From Treponema denticola ATCC 35405 (GTDB lineage: Bacteria; Spirochaetota; Spirochaetia; Treponematales; Treponemataceae), in contig NC_002967.9 of assembly GCF_000008185.1 (NCBI RefSeq), positions 2,232,001 through 2,296,000 of the forward strand: a stretch of DNA of 64,000 nt, read 5' to 3'. The notes beneath the pieces are model-generated. The model was not told where the DNA came from and did not search any database. It saw only the letters and a list, made by a program, of their open reading frames with translations. Positions 27,063-35,376 of the stretch are shown here, one piece after another; the stretch's first letter is position 1; every line of letters begins with the position of its first letter. The position numbers and the translations under genes were made by a program.

Positions 27063-28736
27063 ACCGAAACGGGCTCTGGGAAAAAGAATTAGATTTACCG
27101 TTCCGAGCATCCTTGAAGAATGAATATAGCGCGGTGCTACATTTGTTACAAACATCATCGACATGGCATCATCCTTGTTAAGGGCTTCCAAGTGGTATTG
27201 ATATTCATGCCTCATATCCGTGGAATTAAAGCGGTTATCTCCCATCATAAAGTAGCAGTTTTCGGGGATGTACTCTTCTTCTCCCTTGGGAAATTCATCC
27301 ATATTTCTTTGAGATGAGAGGGCTAAATAGTAGAGGTATTCACCAAGTTCGTTTATAATAGCTTGGCGTTCCGCATCCGAAGAAAAAACCGCATCGCTGA
27401 CATTGGCCTTATAAAGTTCGGCATTCCGTACAAGGAGCTTTCCAAATCCGAGTTTAATAAGAACATTGAGTTGAGCATTTCTCATCTCATATAAGTTGTA
27501 GGAATTTTTTTCGGCAGATTTTTTCCATGAAGTTAAAAAGTTTTCAAACCACATAAGCCCGCCGTCCGTCGTCAAAATCTTTGAGGCTATGGCTTCATTA
27601 TCTCTTGCCATTTGAATAACAAGGTACTGCCCCTTGTTTAAAAAGTCCTTGGCCGAAAATACCTTATCGGGCTTAGCCTTTATTTCTTTCATCTTTTTAA
27701 TAAGGGCGAGGGCTTCCTTTTCGGCCTCATCAAAATCGACCTTTGCCCGCCAAGCCTCTACCGATTGAAGGCGGTTTAAATCTTCGGTATTCATTTTTAC
27801 ATCTTTTACATATTTTAAGCTTGACTGAGGCAGCTTGGACAGATCCCAAACGGCATAGGCACTTTCATCAAAGACCTTAAAATCCTTTTCTCCGGCTTTT
27901 TTTATGTAGAGCACTCCGTCTACAAGCATTAACTTTTCTCCGCTTAGGCCCACAATCCTTTTTACCAAGGGGTCAGCCTTGATCTTTCCATTTTCATCTT
28001 TGTTGATGTTGACCATAGTGAGGGTTAGGTACTGCACCAGCTGGGAAGTAAAAAATTTAAGCTCGTTATTCGGGTCATCTTCATAATGAGGATTACGGAT
28101 TATAACCACATCTCCCCTCTTATAATTATAAATTTGAGGAAATCGGAATGAAGAAAGAGGAAAGGTCGGCCCTGCAGCAACTTTAAAGCCTGCGACCCTG
28201 TCCCCTATCATAAACTGCTGAACCATAGATTCCGAAGGAATAACATAGAGCTGCAAAACAAAAACGGTAAAAAGGAGAACTACACAGGCAGCCTGCAAGA
28301 TGGAATCGACCCAATCCAAAATTTCCGAAATAAGAGAACGCTTTTTCTTAGGTATCGCGGGCAATTCCGGGAAATACTTAGGAAGCCTCTTATCCTTTAA
28401 TCTAAACAAAAGCACTCTATTATAAATAACTAAGGCAAACCAATAGACGGCTAAAATTGCATCAAGCACAGACCTATCCTGTTCGGCTTGAACAGCCTTG
28501 GATATAATAAAGCAGGCCATAAAAATATACGGCACATATTCCATAGTTTTACGCATTATGAACATGTCTCTCACGATCTTCTTTTTAAAAAAAGAAAATA
28601 TACAAAAAGCCGTCCAAAGAGAATAAGCCGCACCTAAGACCACTGCAATCACAGCAATACTTGAGGCATTTTTTATAATTAGTAAAATTGAAAATAAAAA
28701 ACTTAAAACCGGTTCTGCATAAAAAAGGATAGACAT
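27051..28736 (-). CDS. lepB: Signal peptidase I, enlarged
   Basis: Membrane serine protease removing Sec signal peptides. The N-terminus has several membrane segments (residues 1-105 and about 145-170), then the catalytic box VIPSESMVQQFMIGD (Ser general nucleophile), RGDVVIIRNP, the lysine box PLVKRIVGLSGEKL, and GDNRFNSTDMRHEYQ near the C-terminus. At 561 residues it is far longer than E. coli LepB (324), with a roughly 200-residue Lys/Glu-rich insertion between the lysine box and the GDN box. AGGAG lies just before the ATG. 3' end overlaps the thioesterase gene. Confidence 0.9.
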   Translation of the reverse strand: MSILFYAEPVLSFLFSILLIIKNASSIAVIAVVLGAAYSLWTAFCIFSFFKKKIVRDMFIMRKTMEYVPYIFMACFIISKAVQAEQDRSVLDAILAVYWFALVIYNRVLLFRLKDKRLPKYFPELPAIPKKKRSLISEILDWVDSILQAACVVLLFTVFVLQLYVIPSESMVQQFMIGDRVAGFKVAAGPTFPLSSFRFPQIYNYKRGDVVIIRNPHYEDDPNNELKFFTSQLVQYLTLTMVNINKDENGKIKADPLVKRIVGLSGEKLMLVDGVLYIKKAGEKDFKVFDESAYAVWDLSKLPQSSLKYVKDVKMNTEDLNRLQSVEAWRAKVDFDEAEKEALALIKKMKEIKAKPDKVFSAKDFLNKGQYLVIQMARDNEAIASKILTTDGGLMWFENFLTSWKKSAEKNSYNLYEMRNAQLNVLIKLGFGKLLVRNAELYKANVSDAVFSSDAERQAIINELGEYLYYLALSSQRNMDEFPKGEEEYIPENCYFMMGDNRFNSTDMRHEYQYHLEALNKDDAMSMMFVTNVAPRYIHSSRMLGTVNLILFPRARFGLVR

Positions 28737-28967
28737 GAAAACTCCTAGTAATTTATATAAACAGCTTATAAAAACATCAGCTTTTAAAAGCAGCCTTATT
28801 GCTATCTAAACAAAAACAAGGCCCATAAGCAACAGAGTATATCACTTTTTTGTATTTTATGCTAGAGTTCGTGCATTTTAATGTACAGTTTAAAAAAATC
28901 CGGCCTATAGATTTTTTTAAGCAAAATGGGTACAATAAATGCCTTAAAAAGTTTTTATTGGAGTTTC

Positions 28968-29006
28968 GATAAACAGCTCGGCAGAAATTCTGCCTCACTG
29001 TTTATC
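28968..29006 (+). promoter_or_regulatory. GATAAACA hairpin element in the proS leader
   Basis: GATAAACAG and CTGTTTATC arms enclose tcggcagaaattctgcct. It lies between two copies of tttattggag (one upstream, one forming the proS ribosome binding site). Related copies are at 32783-32821 and 42694-42734. Confidence 0.6.
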
Positions 29007-29024
29007 TTTATTGGAGAAATAATT

Positions 29025-30812
29025 ATGAAGATGACGCAGATGTATATGCCTACCTTACGAGAAATCCCGAATGAGGCTGTTGTTGAAAGTCATAAGCTGC
29101 TTTTGCGGGCAGGAATGATAAGAAATTTGGCTAACGGGCTTTTTGCCTATTTGCCCCTCGGCTTAAAAGCCTTTAGAAAGGTAGAAAAAATTATCAGAGA
29201 AGAAATGGATGCAATAGGCTGTCTCGAATTTAAGCCTCCCGTAATTGTTCCGGGTGAAATTTGGCAGGAATCGGGAAGATGGGACTCGATGGGCCCTGAA
29301 CTTTTGCGTATTAAAAACCGCTTAAACCAAGAATTGGTTGTAAGCCCCACTGCTGAAGAAGCCTTTACAGCCCTTTTAAAAAACGAATTATCCTCCTATA
29401 AAAACTACCCGCTCTTAACCTATCAGATTAACACAAAATACCGGGATGAAATCCGGCCGCGATACGGGCTTATGAGAACCCGCGAATTTACGATGAAGGA
29501 CGCTTACTCTTTCCATACAAACGATAAAAGTTTAGACGAAGCCTATCTAAGTTTTGAAAAGGCCTATATAAAGATTTTTAAGCGCTGCGGCCTTACGGTA
29601 ATAGGAGTAAAAGCCGACTCAGGTGCTATGGGAGGAAGCGGTTCTCAGGAGTTCATGGTAGAATCTTCGGTTGGGGACGACACCCTATTGCTCTGTCCAT
29701 CTTGCGGTTATGCAGCGAACGAAGAAAAGGCAGCCTGCGCACCCGATAAGGAACAAGGAAACGGCAATATGCCCCAAGGTTCAGCCTTATCTATAGAAGA
29801 AATTGACACTCCCAATGTAAAAACAATAGAAGACCTTACAGCCTTTTTAAAGACTGAAAGTTCTTCTTTTATAAAAACCTTGATTTACCGAGTAGAAAAT
29901 TCCGAGATATTAGGCAATGCCGAAAATGGCAAAAAAGCTGCAAAAAACGAAAATAAAACAGTTTTAATTGCAGTCTGCATAAGGGGCGACTTGGAAGTAA
30001 ACGAAGCCAAGTTAAAGTCCTCCCTTAAAGCCTCGGACGCAATCCTTGCAAGCGATACTGAAGTTGAAGAAGCTACAGGAACGATTGTCGGCTTTGCAGG
30101 CCCTGTAGGCTTAAAAAATATTCCGGTCATTGCAGATGAAAGCGTTATGCTCATGCACGATGCGGTAACCGGAGCCTTAAAAAAGGACAAACACCTCCTC
30201 CATGTGGAGCCTTCAAGGGATTTTACCCCCGCCCATGTCTTTGACCTCCGCACGGTAAGGGCCGGAGATAAGTGCGCGGTTTGCGGCACCGCCCTTTACA
30301 CAAAAAAAGGAAATGAACTCGGGCATATCTTTAAGCTGGGATACAAATATACGAAGGCTATGAATATGACCTATCTCGATGAAAACGGAAAACAACAGCA
30401 CCCTTCCATGGGCTGCTACGGCATAGGTCTTGATCGGCTTACAGCTTCAATTGTCGAAGAACACCATGATGAAGACGGAATAATCTGGCCAATGAGTATC
30501 GCCCCCTTCCAAGTTGCTATAGTCCCCATAAAATACGAGGGAGAAATGCAAAAGGAAGCCGACCGCCTCTACGAAGAATGCAAAAAAAGAGGAATTGAAG
30601 CCCTCTTAGATGACCGAAAAGAAAGGACAGGCGTTAAGTTTAAGGATATGGACCTTATAGGCATTCCGATAAGGCTTGTAGTCGGCGAAAAAAATCTTCC
30701 CAATATCGAATTTAAGCTTAGAAAGGCGGTAGAAAGCAGCTTGGTCGATAAAGACAAGGTTGTAGACTTAGTTGAAAAAACCGTAAAAGAAGAACTTGCA
30801 AAATTAAACTAG
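29025..30812 (+). CDS. proS: Prolyl-tRNA synthetase
   Basis: Class II aminoacyl-tRNA synthetase, 595 residues, charging tRNA-Pro. Bacterial-type layout: N-terminal catalytic part with motif 1 and VSPTAEEAFTALLKNEL, motif 2 YRDEIRPRYGLMRTREFTMKDAYSFH, an inserted YbaK-like editing domain (about residues 225-380), motif 3 MGCYGIGLDRLTASIVEE, then the anticodon-binding domain ending KTVKEELAKLN. A 33-codon in-frame upstream extension from ATG 28926 was rejected: GGAG at 29013-29016 supports ATG 29025 and the extension crosses a leader hairpin. Confidence 0.97.
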   Translation: MKMTQMYMPTLREIPNEAVVESHKLLLRAGMIRNLANGLFAYLPLGLKAFRKVEKIIREEMDAIGCLEFKPPVIVPGEIWQESGRWDSMGPELLRIKNRLNQELVVSPTAEEAFTALLKNELSSYKNYPLLTYQINTKYRDEIRPRYGLMRTREFTMKDAYSFHTNDKSLDEAYLSFEKAYIKIFKRCGLTVIGVKADSGAMGGSGSQEFMVESSVGDDTLLLCPSCGYAANEEKAACAPDKEQGNGNMPQGSALSIEEIDTPNVKTIEDLTAFLKTESSSFIKTLIYRVENSEILGNAENGKKAAKNENKTVLIAVCIRGDLEVNEAKLKSSLKASDAILASDTEVEEATGTIVGFAGPVGLKNIPVIADESVMLMHDAVTGALKKDKHLLHVEPSRDFTPAHVFDLRTVRAGDKCAVCGTALYTKKGNELGHIFKLGYKYTKAMNMTYLDENGKQQHPSMGCYGIGLDRLTASIVEEHHDEDGIIWPMSIAPFQVAIVPIKYEGEMQKEADRLYEECKKRGIEALLDDRKERTGVKFKDMDLIGIPIRLVVGEKNLPNIEFKLRKAVESSLVDKDKVVDLVEKTVKEELAKLN

Positions 30813-30823
30813 AGGATTTTTAA

Positions 30824-31858
30824 ATGAAAAAAATTTTAAGTTTTGGTTTTCTACTTTTTTTTCTCTTCACGGCAGAAGGTTTTAAGCTCATAGCCGAAGA
30901 AAAATCGGCATGGGAGGGAACGGAATCGGGAGATTACCTTATCTATCAGGACCTTTCGTGGAAAGAACCGACATGGGCCGGCTTTTTATATTACAACGAT
31001 AATACGATAGGCAGTTTTGTATACACTTCAAACGGAAGAACTGTTGCAAAAGTTCTATTTAGCGGGGAAATTTTAGACGGAGAATTCGTAATTACAGGCC
31101 AAAACAATATTTCGGGTATTAACACCGATCCGTCCTACACCTATGCAATAAACTATCTTATGGGAATGCTCCCGAAACTCTACGCGTGGAAGTCTCAAAA
31201 TTTGATTGAAAGCCTTATAATAAAAACCGGCTCCAAAACGGTAGATGAAGAACAATTCGGAGGGGAAAGCGAAGTAAAATTCCAATCCTACATTCCCCTT
31301 TTTCATGTAAAAGAAATTTTAGATTCCAATAAAGAAAAAGCCTTTGAGTTGGTCGAAATGGGAAAAATCAGGGACGAAAAAACTTTTTTTGATTTTAAGC
31401 CTCTCGAAGATGCTAAACCGCTTGAGTCCAAATTCGTTTTAAACTCCAAGGCAAAAAAAGAAACAAAAACCGTTGACGGAGTTAAACTTTCGTTGGACAG
31501 CCAATGGAAGCAGATAGCAGACAATACCTTTCTTATGGGAAATGAAGCTTTTTTAAATGTAAACACAATAGATCTAAAGACAAGGCCGGACACCAAAGGT
31601 AAAGAAGAAGATTTTTTAATAAAATACTTTTCGTCTTCGGGCAAGGCATCCAAAATTCTTGCAAAAAATACGGATATAAAAGGAACAAAACAAAAATTTA
31701 AAATCATAAACAGCGTCTATGATCTTGAAACAAAGAGCATCAAACACGATATTAAATTGGTAATAAAAAGAGAAAATTCAAAATATACGGTAGTAAGCTT
31801 GACCGTCGATAAATCTTCGTATCAAAAATACAAAGACTATTTTGACGGCTTATTTTAA
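30824..31858 (+). CDS. Hypothetical exported protein
   Basis: Not recognised. The 344-residue product starts with a signal peptide (MKKILSFGFLLFFLFTAEGFKLIAEE, cut near residue 25, no lipobox Cys). The mature part is soluble, acidic/lysine-rich, with WEGTESGDYLIYQDLSWKEPTWAGFLYYNDNTIGSF near its start. It begins 11 bp after the proS stop and its end overlaps the leader of the acyltransferase gene, so it is probably co-transcribed with both. Periplasmic location is inferred. Confidence 0.75.
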   Translation: MKKILSFGFLLFFLFTAEGFKLIAEEKSAWEGTESGDYLIYQDLSWKEPTWAGFLYYNDNTIGSFVYTSNGRTVAKVLFSGEILDGEFVITGQNNISGINTDPSYTYAINYLMGMLPKLYAWKSQNLIESLIIKTGSKTVDEEQFGGESEVKFQSYIPLFHVKEILDSNKEKAFELVEMGKIRDEKTFFDFKPLEDAKPLESKFVLNSKAKKETKTVDGVKLSLDSQWKQIADNTFLMGNEAFLNVNTIDLKTRPDTKGKEEDFLIKYFSSSGKASKILAKNTDIKGTKQKFKIINSVYDLETKSIKHDIKLVIKRENSKYTVVSLTVDKSSYQKYKDYFDGLF

Positions 31859-31877
31859 AAATTTATGGAGGTGCAAA

Positions 31878-32762
31878 ATGCAGCAAACTTTAATGGAATA
31901 TGTAAAAGACATTTTACCTGAAATTGCAAAACACACGATGAAAAACCCGGCTGTTACGCCCGAAAATGTATTACAAAAGGGAAATCCCGCCCTGTCTAAA
32001 ATTCTTGATGATATGGTAGACGATCTCGCCCTTGAAAATTCAGAATTCAGACATCCCGAACACCTAAAAGAATTTTTAGATGAGGTAAATAAGGGAAAAA
32101 AAGGCATAATACTTGCGGAGCACTACAGCAATATGGATTATCCGGCCTTTATAAATTTAATGAAAAAAACCGGTACTAAAGGAACGGAGCTTGCCGAAAA
32201 GTGCATCGCAATGGCCGGGCTAAAACTGGGAGAAGACAATCCCTATGTTGCAGCCTTTGCAAGCGCCTATGACCGCATTTATATCTATCCCAGCCGTTCC
32301 ATCAAATCGATTAAAGACCCTGAAGTTTTGGCAGAAGAATTAAAACGGAGCAAAATGATAAACCTTGCTTCAATGCGGGCACTTGAAAAAGCAAAGGAAG
32401 CAGGCCGGGTAATTCTTGTATATCCTGCAGGAACCCGATACCGCCCCGGAAAACCCGAAACAAAAAAAGGTGTAAAAGAAATAGATTCCTATATTAAAAT
32501 GTCCGATATAATGCTCTTGGTTTCAAGCAACGGAAACTGTTTGCGTATTTCGGATTCGGGAGATATGACTGAGGATACGGTTTGGAAGGATAGACTCATC
32601 TTTGATGCAAGCCCCGTCATAAACTGTGAGGAATATAGAGAAAAAATAAAGGCAGAACATGGAGACCTTACAGGCATAGATAAAAAGCAGGCTGTAGTAG
32701 ATCAGGTAATGGCAGACCTTGAAAAGATGCACGAAGCAAACGAAATCGGACGGCTAAAATAG
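31878..32762 (+). CDS. Glycerol-3-phosphate / lysophosphatidate acyltransferase family protein
   Basis: Phospholipid-synthesis acyltransferase of 294 residues. The catalytic HX4D motif is HYSNMD (about residue 82); a downstream block VYPAGTRYRPGKPE replaces the classic EGTR motif, and RIYIYPSRSI lies between. The layout resembles soluble plant/chlamydial glycerol-3-phosphate 1-acyltransferases more than membrane PlsC; no hydrophobic anchor is seen. GGAG at 31867-31870 supports ATG 31878 rather than an upstream in-frame ATG at 31842 that overlaps the previous gene. Confidence 0.78.
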   Translation: MQQTLMEYVKDILPEIAKHTMKNPAVTPENVLQKGNPALSKILDDMVDDLALENSEFRHPEHLKEFLDEVNKGKKGIILAEHYSNMDYPAFINLMKKTGTKGTELAEKCIAMAGLKLGEDNPYVAAFASAYDRIYIYPSRSIKSIKDPEVLAEELKRSKMINLASMRALEKAKEAGRVILVYPAGTRYRPGKPETKKGVKEIDSYIKMSDIMLLVSSNGNCLRISDSGDMTEDTVWKDRLIFDASPVINCEEYREKIKAEHGDLTGIDKKQAVVDQVMADLEKMHEANEIGRLK

Positions 32763-33001
32763 AAAAGTTTTTATAGGAGGTGTGATAAACAGTTCGGCAG
32801 AAATTCAGCCTCACTGTTTATCTGCCGAGTTTGCCTTTCAGGCAAACATCGCATTATTGTATGCAGTTTGTAAACAAACTGCGTGAAAAAACTTTTTTCG
32901 CAAGCTGATTCGCTATCCGCTTTAGCGGATACGATGAAAAATTTCCTTACAGAACAGAGCCGAAAGGCTCTGATATTTGCTGCAAAAAGTTTTTATAGGA
33001 G
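32763..33001 (+). repeat. Array of at least five hairpins between direct repeats
   Basis: The segment is bounded by two copies of aaaagtttttataggag (32763 and 32985 regions). Between them lie, in order, the GATAAACA hairpin (32783-32821), tttgcc/ggcaaa, gcagtttg/caaactgc, tatccgc/gcggata and cagagcc/ggctctg stems. No frame is open through it. It forms the 245-bp gap before the 4HBT thioesterase gene, whose ribosome binding site is the right-hand repeat. Confidence 0.6.
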
Positions 33002-33007
33002 AAGATT

Positions 33008-33415
33008 GTGACGCATACGTTTTATGTTGAAGTTCGAAGCTACGAGCTTGATGCTTATAATCATGTAAACAACTCGGTTTACCTAAACTATCTGGAATAT
33101 GCCAGAATGCAGTTTTTAAAAAAAATAGGTTTTGATTATGTAGGGATGATTGAAGAAGGCTACATGCTCTATGTATCCCACATAGATATTAAATACAAAC
33201 ACTCTGCCAAACTTTACGATAAACTGGCCATTGAGGTTACTCACATAGATTTGGGTAAAGTTTCCGGAACCTTTTTGCAGGTTATAAAAAATGAAGAAGG
33301 TAAAGTCTGTGCTGAAGCAAAGGTAACCTGGGCCTGTGTGGACAGTACGGGACGGCCCGTTAAAATACCCGAAAAATACTTGGTTCCGGGGCTGGAGCCC
33401 GAACTTCAGCCATAA
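33008..33415 (+). CDS. Acyl-CoA thioesterase, YbgC/4-hydroxybenzoyl-CoA thioesterase family
   Basis: Single hot-dog domain, 135 residues. VRSYELDAYNHVNNSVYLNYLEYAR near the N-terminus carries the catalytic Asp and HVNN pattern of YbgC-type enzymes, which hydrolyse acyl-CoA thioesters and associate with the cell envelope in some bacteria. GTG start with AGGAG about 7 nt upstream, part of the right-hand repeat of the hairpin array. It lies downstream of the acyltransferase gene, consistent with a lipid role. Confidence 0.87.
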   Translation: MTHTFYVEVRSYELDAYNHVNNSVYLNYLEYARMQFLKKIGFDYVGMIEEGYMLYVSHIDIKYKHSAKLYDKLAIEVTHIDLGKVSGTFLQVIKNEEGKVCAEAKVTWACVDSTGRPVKIPEKYLVPGLEPELQP

Positions 33416-33440
33416 AAAGTTAATTTTAGCTTATTTTTTA

Positions 33441-33469
33441 TTGACTTAATTTCGGCACGGTATTATATT
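33441..33469 (+). promoter_or_regulatory. Promoter of the zinc-binding protein gene
   Basis: -35 TTGACT (33441-33446), 17-bp spacer, -10 TATATT (33464-33469), 31 bp before the ATG. Confidence 0.7.
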
Positions 33470-33500
33470 CTATTCCGTCTTAAAAAAATATGGAGTTTAT

Positions 33501-34472
33501 ATGAAATCTATTTTAAAAACATGTTTATTTATTGCTCTTCTTTCATCGGTAAATCTCTTTGCGATGGGAGCAAAGGAAATTCCCGATAACGGCAAAAAAA
33601 ATGTTGCCGTTACCTTCGATGCAATGAAAGAGTTGACTCAGGCAGTTGCAGGGGATAAGGTTAATATTTCGGTTATCATCCCGCCGGGAATGGAAGCTCA
33701 CGACTTTGAGCCCAAAGCTAAAGACCTTGCTTTTTTATCGAAGGCCGATATTTTAATCTATAACGGTCTGGGTATGGAGTTTTGGCTTGATGAAGCCGTA
33801 AAAGCGGTCAACAACAAAAAGCTGATTATGGTCGAGGCTAGCAGCGGAATTGAAGCAATCAAGGCCGGTCATCACAATCATGATGAACATGGAGAAGACT
33901 GCGACTGCGAAGCCTGTGCCGGGCAGCACAAACACGGTAAGGGGCATGAACATTGCCATCACGGAGAATTCGATCCTCATACATGGCTCAGCCTCTCTTC
34001 TGCAAAAATTATGGTTAAAAATATTGAAAATGCTCTGACTACGGCTGACCCTGCAAATGCAAAAAGCTATAAAGAAAATGCAAGTAAATACATTGCTGAG
34101 CTTGACGAACTTTTAAAAGAATATATCGAGAAATTTTCTAAAGTAAAAAACAAGCACTTTGTAACGGGCCACGCAGCCTTCGGATATCTTTGCAGAGATT
34201 TTGACTTGAAGCAGAATTCCGTAACCGATATCTTTAATGAAAACGAACCGAATCCGAAAGAACTTGCAAAACTTATCGAATATTGCAGAGAGCACAATGT
34301 AAGGGTTATCTTTACGGAAGAAGCGGCAAGCCCCCTTGTTTCAAAAACACTTGCAACAGAGCTTGGAGCCAAGGTTGAAAAAATTTACACAATCGAAAGC
34401 CCTGAAGATAACAAAAGCTATCTTGAACGCATGAAAACAAATTTAATGCGCATATATGAAAATTTAAAATAA
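33501..34472 (+). CDS. znuA: Metal (zinc) ABC transporter substrate-binding protein, ZnuA/TroA family
   Basis: Periplasmic cluster-9 binding protein of 323 residues with a cleavable signal peptide (cut near residue 20, no lipobox Cys). VTFDAMKELTQAVAGDKVNISVIIPPGMEAHDFEPKAKDLAFL carries the first metal ligand His; residues about 128-155 are a His- and Cys-rich loop (GHHNHDEHGEDCDCEAC, HKHGKGHEHCHH), the mark of zinc-specific members; FDPHTWLS, VTGHAAFGYL and FTEEAAS supply the other ligands. Permease and ATPase genes are not adjacent, so partners are encoded elsewhere. Own promoter and terminator. Confidence 0.9.
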   Translation: MKSILKTCLFIALLSSVNLFAMGAKEIPDNGKKNVAVTFDAMKELTQAVAGDKVNISVIIPPGMEAHDFEPKAKDLAFLSKADILIYNGLGMEFWLDEAVKAVNNKKLIMVEASSGIEAIKAGHHNHDEHGEDCDCEACAGQHKHGKGHEHCHHGEFDPHTWLSLSSAKIMVKNIENALTTADPANAKSYKENASKYIAELDELLKEYIEKFSKVKNKHFVTGHAAFGYLCRDFDLKQNSVTDIFNENEPNPKELAKLIEYCREHNVRVIFTEEAASPLVSKTLATELGAKVEKIYTIESPEDNKSYLERMKTNLMRIYENLK

Positions 34473-34478
34473 AAGGAA

Positions 34479-34520
34479 CGGGCGGGTCTTTTGATTTTTT
34501 TAAAGACCGCCCGGCTCTTT
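34479..34520 (+). terminator. Terminator after the zinc-binding protein gene
   Basis: Stem cgggc-ggtcttt (34479-34491, one bulged g) with aaagaccgcccg (34503-34514), followed by gctcttttt. Confidence 0.8.
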
Positions 34521-34534
34521 TTGTTGGAGAATAA

Positions 34535-35194
34535 ATGAGACATTACTTTAAAAATATATTCCGAATTAAAAGTACCTTTGCCTTGATGTTTTTGTCTTTT
34601 TTCTGTATTTTTTTATCGGTATGTAGAATTTTTATAGCAGAAAACTATTTTTTACTTTTTTTGGTCTGGAACTTATTTTTGGCCTTTGTGCCATGGCTTA
34701 TATCTTCAACTCTATACCTATCAAAAAACAATAACAAAATAATTTTTATTGTTTTTATGACTATCTGGCTTCTGTTTTTTCCCAATGCTCTTTATATTGT
34801 AACAGATTTTATCCATCTAAAAACGGCAGCTTCAACAATGCGCTGGTATGATTTAATCCTGTTGTTTTCTTACAGCTTTGCAGGTCTTTTTTACGGCTTC
34901 GTAAGTTTGGATTTTATCGAAGCAAAGATGCAAAAGCTTTTTAATATAAAATATCCGCAAATTTTTTCGATTTTTGCGATATATCTTTCAGCTTTCGGCA
35001 TCTATCTGGGAAGATTTTTAAGGTGGAATTCATGGGATCTTGTAACGAATTTAAGTTCCGTTCTATCAGACCTTTTTTTGCCGATAAAGAATCCCTTTAT
35101 ACATGCAAGAACATGGGCCTTTATTCTTTTACTGGGAACCCTTTTTAACCTGCTTTATATATCGTACAAGAGCTTTGGCGAGAAAAAAATTTAA
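34535..35194 (+). CDS. DUF1361 membrane protein
   Basis: Inner-membrane protein of 219 residues with about six to seven hydrophobic helices. WLLFFPNALYIVTDFIHL and the following MRWYDLILL match the DUF1361 signature. Function of the family is unknown. GGAG lies 7 nt before the ATG; the preceding terminator suggests its own or read-through transcription. Confidence 0.83.
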   Translation: MRHYFKNIFRIKSTFALMFLSFFCIFLSVCRIFIAENYFLLFLVWNLFLAFVPWLISSTLYLSKNNNKIIFIVFMTIWLLFFPNALYIVTDFIHLKTAASTMRWYDLILLFSYSFAGLFYGFVSLDFIEAKMQKLFNIKYPQIFSIFAIYLSAFGIYLGRFLRWNSWDLVTNLSSVLSDLFLPIKNPFIHARTWAFILLLGTLFNLLYISYKSFGEKKI

Positions 35195-35213
35195 ATTTTT
35201 AGGATTATTTTAC

Positions 35214-35241
35214 TTGACAATTGCAATAATTATGTTAGAAT
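35214..35241 (+). promoter_or_regulatory. Promoter of candidate small RNA
   Basis: -35 TTGACA (35214-35219), 16-bp spacer, -10 TAGAAT (35236-35241). No plus-strand protein gene follows before the terminator at 35299. Confidence 0.7.
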
Positions 35242-35247
35242 TATATT

Positions 35248-35328
35248 AAGAGGGAGATGTGAGTATCCGTCTTAGGCGGTTCAAAGCACAACTCCCATAA
35301 GGGGCATGACTTCATGCCCCTTTTTAGT
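35248..35328 (+). ncRNA. Candidate structured small RNA, about 80 nt
   Basis: Between the promoter at 35214-35241 and a clean terminator lies a short foldable segment: gggag (35252-35256) pairs ctccc (35292-35296), tgtg (35258-35261) pairs caca (35287-35290), and an inner ccg/cgg pair closes a small loop at 35267-35279. The next plus-strand genes are over 2 kb away and the flanking genes converge on it, so it is not a leader. A GTG-started 13-codon frame (35259-35300) exists, but its SD spacing is too short to be convincing. It matches no RNA family I know (not SRP, tmRNA or 6S core). Confidence 0.55.
35299..35327 (+). terminator. Rho-independent terminator of the candidate small RNA
   Basis: Perfect stem aaggggcatg (35299-35308) and catgcccctt (35313-35322), tetraloop actt, then TTT. 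Confidence 0.85.
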
Positions 35329-35376
35329 TTTTAATAAGCCTGCCTCGGATTAGACCTCAGTTTTTACACCTTATTT

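Noticed and set aside
28926-29024. In-frame N-terminal extension of ProS from ATG 28926
   Set aside because: It runs through a leader hairpin and an upstream TACAAT, lacks a binding site, and encodes residues not found in ProRS; GGAG supports ATG 29025.
35259-35300. 13-codon peptide gene (GTG start) in the candidate small RNA
   Set aside because: AGGGAG is only about 2 nt from the GTG, and the sequence is better explained by pairing.
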